Shown here: positions 21,589-32,935 of the stretch, in pieces
How positions within the stretch are numbered: position 1 is the first letter of the stretch
Layout of the letters: each line of letters opens with the position of its first letter
Origin: Triatoma infestans
Taxonomy: Eukaryota; Arthropoda; Insecta; Hemiptera; Reduviidae
Length of the DNA stretch: 64,000 nucleotides
NCBI GenBank assembly: GCA_011037195.1
Contig: JAAEAF010001937.1
Location: 93,827 to 157,826, forward strand
Reading direction: 5' to 3'
Notes under the pieces: model-generated
Seen by the model: only the letters and a program-made list of their open reading frames with translations
What the model was told of the DNA's origin: nothing
The model's database searches: none
Made by a program: the position numbers and the translations under genes

Positions 21589-22428
21589 TTGGATGGTTTA
21601 TTATTATTATTATTATTCGGGTGCCTAATGGCGTGGGACCTAAGCCTATGTGGCTTGTATCCCCCCCGATACACCCCATGTTCCCATAATTAATCTCCCC
21701 CGATAGCTTACCGGTTAGTCTACAATATCCCAAGATATCCCTAAACTCCAACTCACCCAGGCAATCCCGCGAGAGTAGTGTCCTCCCAAATACGCGAAAC
21801 CTAGTTCCAGCGAAACGGGGACACTGACATAAGTAGTGGTACATCGTTTCCTAACTCCGTCGTCGCAGTTCTGACAAATAGGACTAGACGTCCTCCCTAT
21901 GTTAAACAAATGATTGGATACCCAAGTGTGACCAGTCACTATCCCCACCAAGGTCCTCAGGCCTGTCCTACTGAGGTACAGGAGATACTCCGAAATTCCC
22001 TGCTTACTTGCTTTTATAAATCTTTTAACTTGAAGGCACCCCTGCGTGGCCCCCCCGCAGCGTTTCTCCAAGACTCTCATCTCCCAAAGTCTAATCTGTT
22101 TATCCACGAAACGTCTTTGTGACGGCAAGGGCTGGTTCTGGACCACAAAATGGTAATGATGATCCCTCCCTAGCCAACTGATCCGCCCTCTCATTGCCCT
22201 CTATTCCCGCGCACCTTACCCCTCCGAGCTAAAGCATTGAGCCTTCTCCTACATTCTCCCACTAATTTCGAACTCCACCAAAGCTTGCTCAAAGCCCTTA
22301 GTACGGCCTGACTATCAGAGAAAATCCGCACTTCCTTGAACTCTCCCTGCCACTCCGCCACAAGGCGGCAGCATTCAATAGTGCCCACCACGTCGGACTG
22401 GAAGACACTGGCCAAATTGGATGGTTTA
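21589..22428 (-). mobile_element. R1-like LINE 3' part with 12-bp target duplication
   Basis: The direct repeat TTGGATGGTTTA at 21589-21600 and 22417-22428 brackets an 816-base insert whose 3' tail is the (AAT)n at 21601-21618 (minus). Inside is the RNase H segment EVRIFSDSQAVLRALSKLWW (about 22260-22330). A gap or shift of the GIEGNERAD type follows near 22190, then SEYLLYLSRTGLRTLVGIVT, TGHTWVSNHLF, and CQNCDDG as the start of the CCHC. The same family occurs at 35508-35960, and a related one at 44100-44870. 5' truncation at RNase H is typical of failed reverse transcription. Confidence 0.9.
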
Positions 22429-24181
22429 AAAAAACAAAAATTAATAAAAAACACATAAGAAAGTACATCTGAAGGTGATAAGATGCATTGATGCACCGCA
22501 ATGGTTAAAGCCAGTCAGTTGATAATGGGCTGTTGTAATTGGTGTGTATTTGTGTATTTGTATTAGATGTTCCAACAAAGCTTCAAACTATTTGTGATTT
22601 TCTGGAGCATGCGCAATAATAGTTATGCATTACAACTAAAAATCAGTTGTCCCAACTAAAACCTAAAGTTTGAAAATTGTTTGTGATCGATCAGTCAGAG
22701 AAACAAGATACGTTAACAAGCGGAAATGCGTAGAAGTTAAATATAGAACAGGCAGTACATGATGAACACTCTTTTGACAAGATAATGTTACAACATTTCT
22801 GCTTTTTCATATTCTTTACAAACCCATTCTTGGGTGCTTAAAAACATTGTAGATCAAACATTATAGAAGTTTCCTTAGCGGTAAAAGCCGAAATCAGTAA
22901 AGGTTTCCAGAGACGCGATTATTGCCAGTTGTTTCAAATGATATCTGGAATCACCCCAGACGGTGTTAGCTTCCACAAAGTCACTTTTTGTTTGAATTTA
23001 AATTCGGTAATATGAACCTGCTTCCGAATTCCAAAACGTCGCCGCTGAGACCACATTTTCCCCTCCCAAAATGGCTTTGAATTTCATGACTAAAGATTAT
23101 TGGCTCTAAAAAATAGGAATAAGAGAAAACCAAAAAGTCATTGTTTCTTTCAGTCAAATTTCTGGAATATACTTTGTTTTGTATCTATTCTACAAAAGTG
23201 TCCGACATTATTCTTTCAAGTATTTTTATTATAAAGACATGTAACAGGTCGTTATTAAATTAGTCCTGATTAGTAGAGTGAATAAAAACTTTTTAAACAG
23301 TGTTTAATTAGGATACAATATTACAGATTAAAATGATTAGCTATTGTTAAATTAATCAGAAAAACATTTCTTATTAAGATCTAACACGATCATCGTATAA
23401 TCATCTTTTATCTTAAAATAGATTCTCATCCTACTACTCTGTGGAAGCTAGTAATTCACAGGGAAATGTTTTTGGTCCAATCTTATATTTTGAGATAAGC
23501 TAAATAGACTAGATTTTTTTAGATAAACTACTCTCGTTAAATATTAGACTGAAGAGACAATAAGTGAACAGAGTTTACAGGCTATTAAAGAAATTAAGAA
23601 ATTAACATTTAATAACAAGGAACTAATTTATAACAACTCAAACCGACCTGGAGCTAACGACTTGAATGTATGTGTCCACTAAAAAACATTCCAATTCTTA
23701 TCTGTTACAATCTCTCCACGCTAAAATTCTTCACTGTATATAATCAATACTTATTTCTGTTTCCTAACTAACCATTCATTCAGAAACTTTAAAGTCCCCC
23801 TTTTATCAAAACTTAATAAAACATTGTTAAAAAAAAAATAAAAAATCATTAATCCATTTTTACTCTATCAAAACCTTGCTTCATACTTCCTGTCAGTCAT
23901 ATTTACTTGTTACATGCATTCTGTAGAGCAATGAAGTTGTAAAGTTCTTAATAAATAAACAAAAATAATAATCACCTTATAATTAATGTATCTCAATTGG
24001 ACTTGTAAATGTTATTGCAAAAAAATCGATTTTTTTTGGAGGATGAAATTATTTTCTTTTGATAACTTTTTCTTCATTGCACTTTTGAGATTTGTATAGC
24101 GGAACCTGTTAGTTAGTTAGTTAATATAATTTCAAAAAAAAAATACAATTTAAATAAATTCTGTTAATGAAATATTTCTTT
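22429..24181. other. Unassigned sequence
   Basis: No gene, RNA or within-window repeat recognised. The stretch 22600-23100 is less AT-rich than its surroundings but gives no coherent frame. Confidence 0.45.
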
Positions 24182-24751
24182 AGAATTACAGACGCTTCCG
24201 ACAACTTAAAAGACTACTGGACAACAGATCTAAACTCTCCCTAGACAACAAAAGACTAATTTATACATCTATTTTAAAGCCTATCTGGGCGTACGGAGTA
24301 GAACTATGGGGTTCAACCAAACGCTCAAATCTCCAAAGACTCCAATCCCTACAGTCCAGAATCCTCCGTAACATTGTGAACGCTCCTTTTTATGTCTCCA
24401 ACAGAACCATGCATACTGATCTTAATTATACCGTTCATTGCTCAAGTCGCCCAAACCCGTTACAGGAAATTCCATATTAACCTACAGACTCACACAAACC
24501 CTTTAATTCAGCACCTGTCTTCCCGAACACTTCCTAATAACCCTCCTAGACGTCTTAAAAGACAATGGCCTCGTGATCTCCTCTCAAGTGAAGAGAGTGA
24601 ATAGTGATTCTTTATAGTTTTGGAGTGTTACAATTGGGTAGCTTCTGCACTCATTTTGTAATGTATGTTCTTTGTATGATTGTTACTTATAGCGCTATCG
24701 CGCTGATTGTAGCATGAATAAAGATAAAAAAAAAAAAAAAAAAAGAATTAC
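24182..24751 (+). mobile_element. Jockey/CR1-like LINE 3' end with target duplication and poly-A
   Basis: AGAATTAC at 24182-24189 and 24744-24751 flanks a 5'-truncated LINE. It reads RRFRQLKRLLDNRSKLSLDN, LKPIWAYGVELWGSTKRSNL and then, after a shift near 24420, QVAQTRYRKFHINLQTHTNP, ending at 24603. A 3' UTR with AATAAAG and about 20 A follow. Nearly the same protein is on the minus strand at 11111-11500. The insertion is relatively young because the target duplication and tail are intact. Confidence 0.9.
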
Positions 24752-26250
24752 GGATACGAAAAGCAACAAAGACAGCCTCTAAAAGAGACCTCTAAAAACA
24801 AACAAACTAGGAATTTAGAATTTATGATGTACACTGAGATTGGACGAGATTCCTCATCGTCTTTCTCATTAATCTTCACCTACCATAAATTACATAATAC
24901 AGAAGAAATTTCTTTAGTATGAAAACAAAAGCAAAAAAAAAAAGTGAATCTTTTATTTTATGTATTTCATTTGATTACATTTGAAGTACATTACAAAATA
25001 GAAGTGATGAACAACAGCATAGCAAAAGTGTCAGTATGATGAGAAAAGAAAAAGTTCAAAGTCGAGGAAATATATTAATGTGGCTCCCTTATTTTATTAC
25101 ACAATGCAGACACAATCTGTGTGTATGTATGTATGTATGTATACTTTCATGTGTACCGCCCTGTTGTACACTGACTGGCCCAACGACCTCATTTATTTGA
25201 TTAACTTCAACTTCATTATCTAGCTCTCTTTCTTTACAAACCTTATAATAGTTCCAGTCTTGTTCCTTTTGTTTTTTGTTTTTTTTTTTGTTTTTTTAAT
25301 ATATCTGATGCTGGACGATGGAACAAAACGTGACATAGGCACAGAAATTACACCTTTTATTTTATTTTTTTTAATTTTCTACTTTGTTCCCTTGGACCTT
25401 TTTTTTTAAAAATCTTCCTTTGCTACAATCGATTAATGAATATAATAAAATTACTTTCTATTTCATTTGCAAGATATATTTTTACTTTCTCTTAATTACA
25501 TAACAAAAAGAAGTGATCGAAATATATTGATTATTTTATGAAAGAATTCTTCAATAGCTACCCATTTTGATCACTTCATTGTTCTTTAGAATTCTAGCTA
25601 GTATCTAATAAATAAGAAAAGGTTTATAATGTTTTGTAGTTTTTGGAAATGATCTCCATTCGCGTTTACTTTTTCTAATTATTTAGCAATGATATTTTAA
25701 AAAGATACTGATGGTTCTCCATCAGAAAGGCAACAAAAAGAAGTAGGTTACTGATAGATTACGATGTTTTTTTTGGTGGACATTAAATCTCTGTATTATG
25801 AAATTATTGATAATATTACAATGCAGCTTCATTCCAAGTTTCAAAATAAATAAATAAATCCTTTAAATAAATAAAGAAATAATAATAATAATAATAATAA
25901 TACAATAAATATATTGATTGGCACTATATATATGGAAGTGACAGTTTCGATTTAACTAGAGCATGCAAAATCTATAGACGAATAAATTATCCCGAACTCG
26001 GTTGAGGATAATAACAATTATCTTAATATTAACCAAGAAAAACTCGTGAGAGCGAGCAACCACGTTTACGGTTTGTGGCTTTTTTTTTTTCTCTTGCATT
26101 TTAATTCTTAATTAACGAGTAAAACAAACAGTACTTAAGCACAAACAGTACGATAAGCTTATAAAAACTTTGATATTTATATTCAAAATAGAACAATTAA
26201 TTAACAATTGATTTTAAATAATGGAAAATTTATTTATAATGATAAAACAC
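24752..26250. other. AT-rich sequence, nothing recognised
   Basis: Contains (AAT)n near 25881-25902 and a GTATGTATGTATGTA run near 25126. No coding or repeat similarity was identified. Confidence 0.5.
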
Positions 26251-26700
26251 CTTTCCCCTTAAAAAAAAAAAACCTATCTCCCTTAAAAGTTACCTTAAAT
26301 GAATTTTTCCGGAGAAATGTTTTAAATAAAAGTTGTAGCTCTTTGTATGTGTAGTTGATTTACTAACAAGTTTAAAGGAAATCGTTGGACCCATTTCCGA
26401 GAAAATCCCAAACAACTGAAAAAAAAACCTATTCAGTAAAGTGGCACTTCCGGTTGATGTATTTTGTCCGAAATCTTCATGTATGTCTAAACAGAATACC
26501 AAGTTTGAGCTCCTTGCAATTTTTCGTTTTTGAGATATTCTTTTCACATACGTTCACACGTATACGTACAGACTATTTTATAAAAACCACTTTTTTGGAC
26601 TCATGGGACCTCAAAACGTTTATTTCCGGAGAAAACTCAATTTTGAAAATCTGGCACGATCGGAATACTTCCTCTTACTTGTTATTAGTAAGAGAAGGTA
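26251..26700 (-). repeat. Family A, 5' half (diverged)
   Basis: Covers one unit and the 5' block. ACTTCCGGTTGATGTATTTT, TTTTTCGTTTTTGAGATATT and the terminal CTTACTTGTTATTAGTAAGAG hairpin are present; the loop has grown to 5 bases. It is cut on the left at an A-run. Confidence 0.8.
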
Positions 26701-27022
26701 AAAAAAAAAATCAAAAGCAAAAATCCCCAAAACGATTTTAGAAAATACGTAACTAAAATACCTTTAATCTTCTCTTTCAGTCGCCGCAACGCTAACACTT
26801 AAATTCCAGAGAAATATAGTAACTTTGCTCGAAAACGGTTGTGTTTGCAACGATCCGAAAACGGTCGTTGAAACCCCCCCCCCCCAAAAATGTAGGAATA
26901 TTACGAATATATTTTCGAACTTTTCTACTGTAGGCACATTTCCTCTTTTTAATTTTTTTTTTTTGAAAAATGTTTTCTGGTATATTTCACAATTATTGGT
27001 CTATCATTTGTTTTGTAAAAAA
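26701..27022. other. Spacer between two family A copies
   Basis: About 320 bases, with a run of about 12 C at 26874-26885. No gene recognised. Confidence 0.5.
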
Positions 27023-28018
27023 ATCTGGTGTGGAACACTCATACAACTTCTCGTACATATAACTTTTCTCGTCTCAAAATTATAATTAACAAATTTTATA
27101 GTTTGTGTATCCAATTTAATGAAATTCGTCGAAAACTGAAAAAAAAAATGTTCAGTAAAAGCGCACTTCCGGTTTACTAATTTTCATGAAACTCGAAATT
27201 TTGGCCATCTATTTATTTCTAATTAAGTTTGTTTGGATGATAGCACATTGGACAAAAACATACCTTCCCCTCCCCTAAAAGTGCCCTTAAATGAATTTGC
27301 CAAGAAAAATATTTTTAAATAAAAGTTGTATCTTTGTATTTTTAGTTTATATAAGAAGTTTCAAGAAAATCGTCGTAGCCATTTTTGGGAAAATCGCGAA
27401 AAAGTGAAATTTAGTAAAGTGGTAAAGTTCACTTTACTTAGCATTTCGGTCATTCGATTTTTTCAAACTCGGAATTTCAACAACATATTCAATTCTAATT
27501 AACATTATTTACATGACAGAATTGTCTAATAAACTGAAAAATAGCACTTTAGATGAAAACCTAATCCCACCCCTCCACCATAACTGCCATTAAACGAATT
27601 TTCCCAGAGAAGTGTTTCAAATAAAAATTGTAGCTCTTTATTTTTAGTTGTTATACTAAGTTTCAAGAAAATCGACGGAACAATTTTTGAGAAAACGCAA
27701 AAAAGTAAAAAAAAATACAATTAGTAAAGTGATACTTCCGGTTGAGGAATTTTGACAGAAAACCTCTGTCAGATCCCAGGATATCTAAACGTAATATCAA
27801 GTTTCAACTTTCTGCGGTTTTTCGTTTTTGAGCTGTGCTGTGCACATACACACACACACATTCACACGCGGCACACACTCACACACAAACACAGACCATT
27901 TGCTAAAAACCACTTTTTTGGACTCAGGGGACCTCAAAACGGATATATCCGGTAAAAACTCGATATCGAAAATTTGACACGATTGCAATACTTTCTCTTA
28001 CTAGGAGTAAGAGAAAGT
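27023..28018 (-). repeat. Family A, full-length copy
   Basis: From ATCTGGTGTGGAACACTC to CTTACTAGGAGTAAGAGAAAG. Both unit boundaries and a (CA)n run with CACACGCGGCACACAC (27845-27895) are present. The second unit has small deletions. Confidence 0.92.
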
Positions 28019-29259
28019 AATATATTATTCCAAATTCGATATAATTAATATGCTCCTTGCTTTTTGAATATAAATAACAGGTCTTGAATTTATTTTTTAA
28101 CCTTAATTTTAATCAAGTTCTAACAATGAACCAGTTCAGTTCTTTACAAATTCCTTACCTTCTATCACAGTAAGGTATCATTTTTATGCTTTCCAATAAA
28201 AGAATTAATTTATTTTGAATCTTATATATATAATTTATTTTGTATCCTTTAGAATATATTTTAGCTGCAACTATATTTGAGATAATAATAAAAATTTATT
28301 ACCGTTCTAAAATTGTTAAAAATAAATTGAATTCCTTGGTTTTAATGAACCGATAAACTGAATTTATTAAATACTTATCTGAAACCAAAAAAAATTAGTT
28401 TTTTTTCGTTCATATTGTTCTCTGTTCTGTTACTTTGTTTATTTATGGTCCATCATATCTGTTATAGTTTTTATCTCTAGAAATAGAAATTTAATTATAT
28501 TATATTCAGTTATTTTTTTACCAGTTTTACCGATATAAATATATATTAAATTAATATTGTGTCCATTTTTATTCATTTTTTTTAATAGTTTATAAGTGGA
28601 TAGACATGAATGGAATAAAAACAGTTATAAGTGTGTCTAGAATGTGCTGTTAGAAGTTCGGACACATTCCTTTCAAATAATATAAAGAGAAAGATGTCTT
28701 TTACCAACAATTAAATTGTTAAATCATTCTGTATAAGTGGTGCGCTTCTGTCTACTTACATACAAACAGAAATGACATTGCTCGACCATAATTAGGTTCA
28801 TATGGCCGAGTGCTGCTGGGTTTTTTTTTTTAACTTTTTTAATGTTATGTCTATATGTCCACCGTGTACATTGAATTGTTGTTTTTCACCATGTCTTCTT
28901 CCATGCATAGAATCGTGTGGGAGGGAGTTTTATAAAAAAAAAAAGAGTTAATAAAATAGTATTTTATTTTAAAGGATGTTCTGATAAAAGGCTGATGTAG
29001 CATAATACATAGTCACCTTAAACTAATGCCTATCGATACATTTTTTTAGTTATTTGATTTTTCTGTTTATAGAATTCCATATTGTTTTTATTTGATTACA
29101 ATAATTATTGTAACAATTAAATTTGACGTAAATAACAGGAATTCATGTATAAATTTAGAAATTTGATGCAGAAATAGAGAATGGATCTAAGAATGACGAT
29201 ATGCGAAATCATCAAATATAGTCAGATAATAATAAATCTTGGGTTATTGAATAAAAAAA
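28019..29259. other. AT-rich spacer
   Basis: No feature recognised over 1.2 kb. Confidence 0.5.
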
Positions 29260-29933
29260 ATCTGGTGTGAAACACTCACACAACTTTCTCTTACTCCAGT
29301 TCTCCAAATTATAATTGACAAATTTTATAGTTAGTGTACCTAATTTAATGAAATTCGTCGAAAAGTGAAAACACTGTCCAGTAAAACTGTCCGGTTTACT
29401 AATTTCCTTGAAACTCGGAATATACTAGTTATTTCAATTTTGACAGAATTGTATAATCAACTGCATTTTATTACTTCCCCTTAAATGTTTATCAATTGTT
29501 GTAGCTCTTTATAATAGTTAGCCGTTGGAGCCATTTTCGAGAAAATACTTTATAAAAAAACGTTCCGGTTATCTATTTTTTTTCAAACTCGGAATTTCAA
29601 CAACATATTTAATTCTAATTAACATTATTTAGATGACAGAATTGTCTAATATACTGAAACAGCAGTTAAGATGAAAACGAAGTGCCCTTAAATGAATTTT
29701 CCTGGAGAAATGTTTCAAATAAAAGTTGTAGCTCTTTGTATGTGTAAGCTTCGGAGCCATTTTTGAGAAAATTGCTTAGTAAAGTGGTACTTCCGGTTGA
29801 GGAATATTGACACATAACGCACCGTGGGTGATTTATCGTTTGAACTTTCTACGATTTTTCGTTTTTGAGCCAGATGGGACTCAGTCAAAACGTTCCGGTG
29901 AAAACCGATATCGACACTGGAGTAAGAGAAAGT
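29260..29933 (-). repeat. Family A, copy thinned by many internal deletions
   Basis: Both ends are present (ATCTGGTGTGAAACACTC at left; GGAGTAAGAGAAAG at right) and block order is kept, but length is about 674 instead of about 1000. Losses are spread over many places. The (CA)n run is absent, the GACCATTTGCTAAAAACC block is gone, and phrases are shortened to AAAACGTTCCGGTGAAAACC. The 5' hairpin has lost its outer arm. Confidence 0.88.
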
Positions 29934-30125
29934 AATAAGTAAATACTTTCAAGTGTTTACTTTTATAAAAAGTATACACTTTTAAGTATAAGCAATTACT
30001 TGTTTTCAATTGAATAAGAGCCACCTTTTACTTAAAAGTAAATACTGGAAAAATCATCGACAAAATAAGTATTTACTTATAAGCATTTGCTTATACTGTA
30101 GGTAAATACTGGATTTATCGCCAGC
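29934..30125. repeat. Cluster of AAGTAAATACT-type palindromic words
   Basis: TAAGTAAATACTT, AAGTGTTTACTTTT, AAAAGTAAATACTGG, AAGTATTTACTTATAAG and GGTAAATACTGG occur within 190 bases in both orientations. Together they can form several alternative hairpins. It may be the core of a small inverted-repeat transposon, but no clear termini were found. Confidence 0.5.
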
Positions 30126-30280
30126 CCAGATGGCGTGTTCCAACCCACCTGCTCTGTAATCACCACTGCTTTCCCTTTCAGACAATTTTAGACTTTTCTC
30201 ACGTGTGAGCATAATTATTATAACATAAATATGTCATCGACTGAAGAAGAATTGCATGCCAAATGTGGGAGCCAAAGAAA

Positions 30281-30976
30281 TTTTTGTTTTGTTGGTAGAA
30301 TTGTACAATCAATTATGATAGCATTTAGAGAAAAACATTTCGGACCCAAAAGCCCCATAAATGGCATTATCAGTAGAAATGTTTCAAATAAAATCGTTGA
30401 CCCGTTTTCTAGAAAATACCAGAAAACTGTCAGAATACATTTCAGTAAAAAAAGCACTTCTGGTCACCTGATTTTTTTACAAACTCCGGATTTCAAGAAT
30501 ATATTTAATTCTAATTAATACTATTTAGATGACAGAATTGTATAGTAAACTGAAATTAGCACTTTAGATGAACATCCCCACCTTAAATGATATATTTCCC
30601 GGAGAAATATTACAAATAAAAGTTGTAGCTCTTTGCGTACTTGATATACGAAGTTTGAAAAAAATCGTTGGAGCCATTTTTGTGAAAATCGTAAAAAACT
30701 AACTAGCAAAGTGGTACTTCCGGTTGAAGAATTTCGACAGATCACCCACTGTCGGATCACATGGTGATACCTAAACGGAATTTCAAATTTGAACTATCTA
30801 CGATTTTTCGTTTCTGGGTTATGCTGTTCTCATACCCACAAACACACAGACCATTTCTAAAACCAGTTTTTTGGACTCTGGGCACCTCAAAACGGATATT
30901 TCTGTTGAATATTCGATATCGAAAATTTGACACGATTACAATACTTCCTCTTACTCTCCTCGAACATAAGAGAAAG
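30281..30976 (-). repeat. Family A, 3'-truncated copy
   Basis: Begins inside the second unit and ends with CTCTTACTCTCCTCGAACATAAGAG, the same unusual terminus as the copy at 20110. It lies inside the inverted duplication. Confidence 0.88.
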
Positions 30977-31530
30977 TAATAATACATAAATGTAAATGAG
31001 ATAATGTGTCAAGTAAGGAATAAATTAATCCAATTCTTTTGAGGCCTCTAAGGGTCTAAAACAGGGGTGCTGTGTCGCCCAGATTGTTCAAAATATACCC
31101 AGGTCAAAATATACCCAGTGCCTAGCTAGTTTAAGAAATTAAGCGAATGGATTTAAGTATTGGGGATGAACACCATTATACATTATTTATGCGGGTGACC
31201 TGGTAGATGGTCAGAGCTCAGGGATATGGAAGATCTGGAATTCATTTTGAGGAAGCTAATGGATATTTTTTTGGATTGGGGTATGAGGTATAAATTATGA
31301 TAAGACAGAATATGTGATGGTAGCAAGGAATGAGAAGGATTAGTAGGGTCTGAGGAAAAATAGGAGGATTAAATGTTTTAAGGGAAAGTAAATAGGATAA
31401 AAAGCAATAACAGTAGCCGAAGAAATTTGTACAGTGGAAGGAGGAAAGATGGATTGGGGGTGTTATGGTTTCCACGTTTCAAAAGTACGGTCACGGGTCT
31501 TCATGTTGCCAAAGGTCATCCTTTGGGTTT
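30977..31530 (+). repeat. Inverted duplicate of the 19.2-20.1 kb segment, with RTE-like RT remnant
   Basis: Matches the reverse strand of 19200-20109. On the plus strand it reads toward an RT: IIYAGDLV near 31178 (a decayed YADD), MEDLEFILRKLMDIFLDWG, and NYDKTEYVMVARNEKD in another frame. It includes the rearranged join AAATGTTTTAAGGGAAAG that separates the tandem units at 19 kb. Similarity ends near 31530. Confidence 0.85.
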
Positions 31531-32432
31531 TGACGATGAGGAACTGTTTAAATGTGTGAAGCAGGATCCGTATGCAATCACTCCAGGATTATCTACCATA
31601 GTAGGAGTTTCAATCGCCACAGTGAGCCACCATCTCAGATAGCTATATGTACAGAATTTAAGACTATGATCAGATCCTTATAAATTGTTAGAGCGCCAAG
31701 GTAAAAAGCGTTCCAATGTATGCAAAAATTTGCCCCAAAATCTAAAAGATGATCGATTTTGATAAAATATAATAAAGTGATGAAAAGTAGAAATCCTTTC
31801 ATTTTGAAATATTTTATTCACGCACATACATACTCACAAACCCAGACTCGAATCTTTTTTCATTCTCTGGGAATCTCAAAACATGTATTTCCGGTAGAAA
31901 TACAGCCATATTGTAAAATTTGATATTGACGCAATATTTCGTCATACAAAATATCTTCTTTCGCCTAATTTAAGAACTACCATAATCATTATCTAATTTA
32001 TTAAAATAATACATAAATAGATAAGTCAACTGCAATTAATAACATTAATAGAATAAATCGTAATAACCAGGTAACAAAGAATCTCCGTGAGGTCAGTGTT
32101 TACGTATTGTTCGTGTATCTTGTCGTCTTATAAATAAATACAGTCTGTTTAATTTAATACGTTCTATTTTTAATCGATGATACATCGAAGATTCGTGATT
32201 GTAGTTCTTGTCAAGCTTCTTATAATCTACTCCCCCCACTCACCCCCTACTAAGCAGCATCAACACAATTCAATATTAATCTTTCTTTCTATTATATATC
32301 TCATTACATAAGATTTTCTTCTTCCAGTTAAGTCTGGAATATAATAGACTATTTTTTATTATTTATAATTGTAATAACTTTTAAATACTTTTTTTCATAA
32401 ACCATTTTTTTTTAATTTTATTTTATTTTATT
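31531..32432. other. Unassigned, with a decayed family A 5' end
   Basis: At about 31812-31950, ACATACATACTCACAAACCC, TCTCAAAACATGTATTTCCG and AATTTGATATTGACGCAATA retain the family A order on the minus strand. Nothing else was recognised. Confidence 0.45.
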
Positions 32433-32935
32433 ACTTTCTCTTTTTTTTTTGCTGTAAGAGAAAATAATGCGATCATGTCATATTTTCGAAATTTAATTTT
32501 CATCAGAGATAGATCTTTTGAGGTCCTCAAAGGGCGAAAATAATATTTATAGGAAATGGTCTTGTGTGTGTTTGTGTTTTTGTTAATAAAATATCTCAAA
32601 ATCGAAAAAAAAAATCGAAGGGACATTAATTTTGGATTTTCCCTTTTAGGTACTACAATTGCATCTGATGTAAAAGTTTCGAGTAAAATCCATCAACTTT
32701 ACTAAATCTTTTTTTATTTTTCTTTCTCAGTTTTCCCCTTGATATTTTTGAAACTGACTTCCGCGTACTATTTACACACATAAATACCTATGATTTTTAT
32801 TTGTATAACATTTTCCCAAGAAAATTGAGGTTTTGAAGGTTTCTGAGGGAGCAGTAGCAGCGTTGTGCTTTACTCTAAAGTTCGACCTTAGTTCAGTGTA
32901 AAATTTTGACATCTACATATTAATTTAGTTATACT
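32433..32935 (+). repeat. Family A, diverged copy
   Basis: ACTTTCTC, a decayed hairpin, GCGATCATGTCATATTTTCG, TTTTGAGGTCCTCAAAGGGC, a short GTGTGTGTTTGTG run, AAAATATCTCAAAATCGAAA and the first-unit blocks can be followed. Substitutions are far more numerous than in the copies at 12609 or 46874. Confidence 0.75.
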
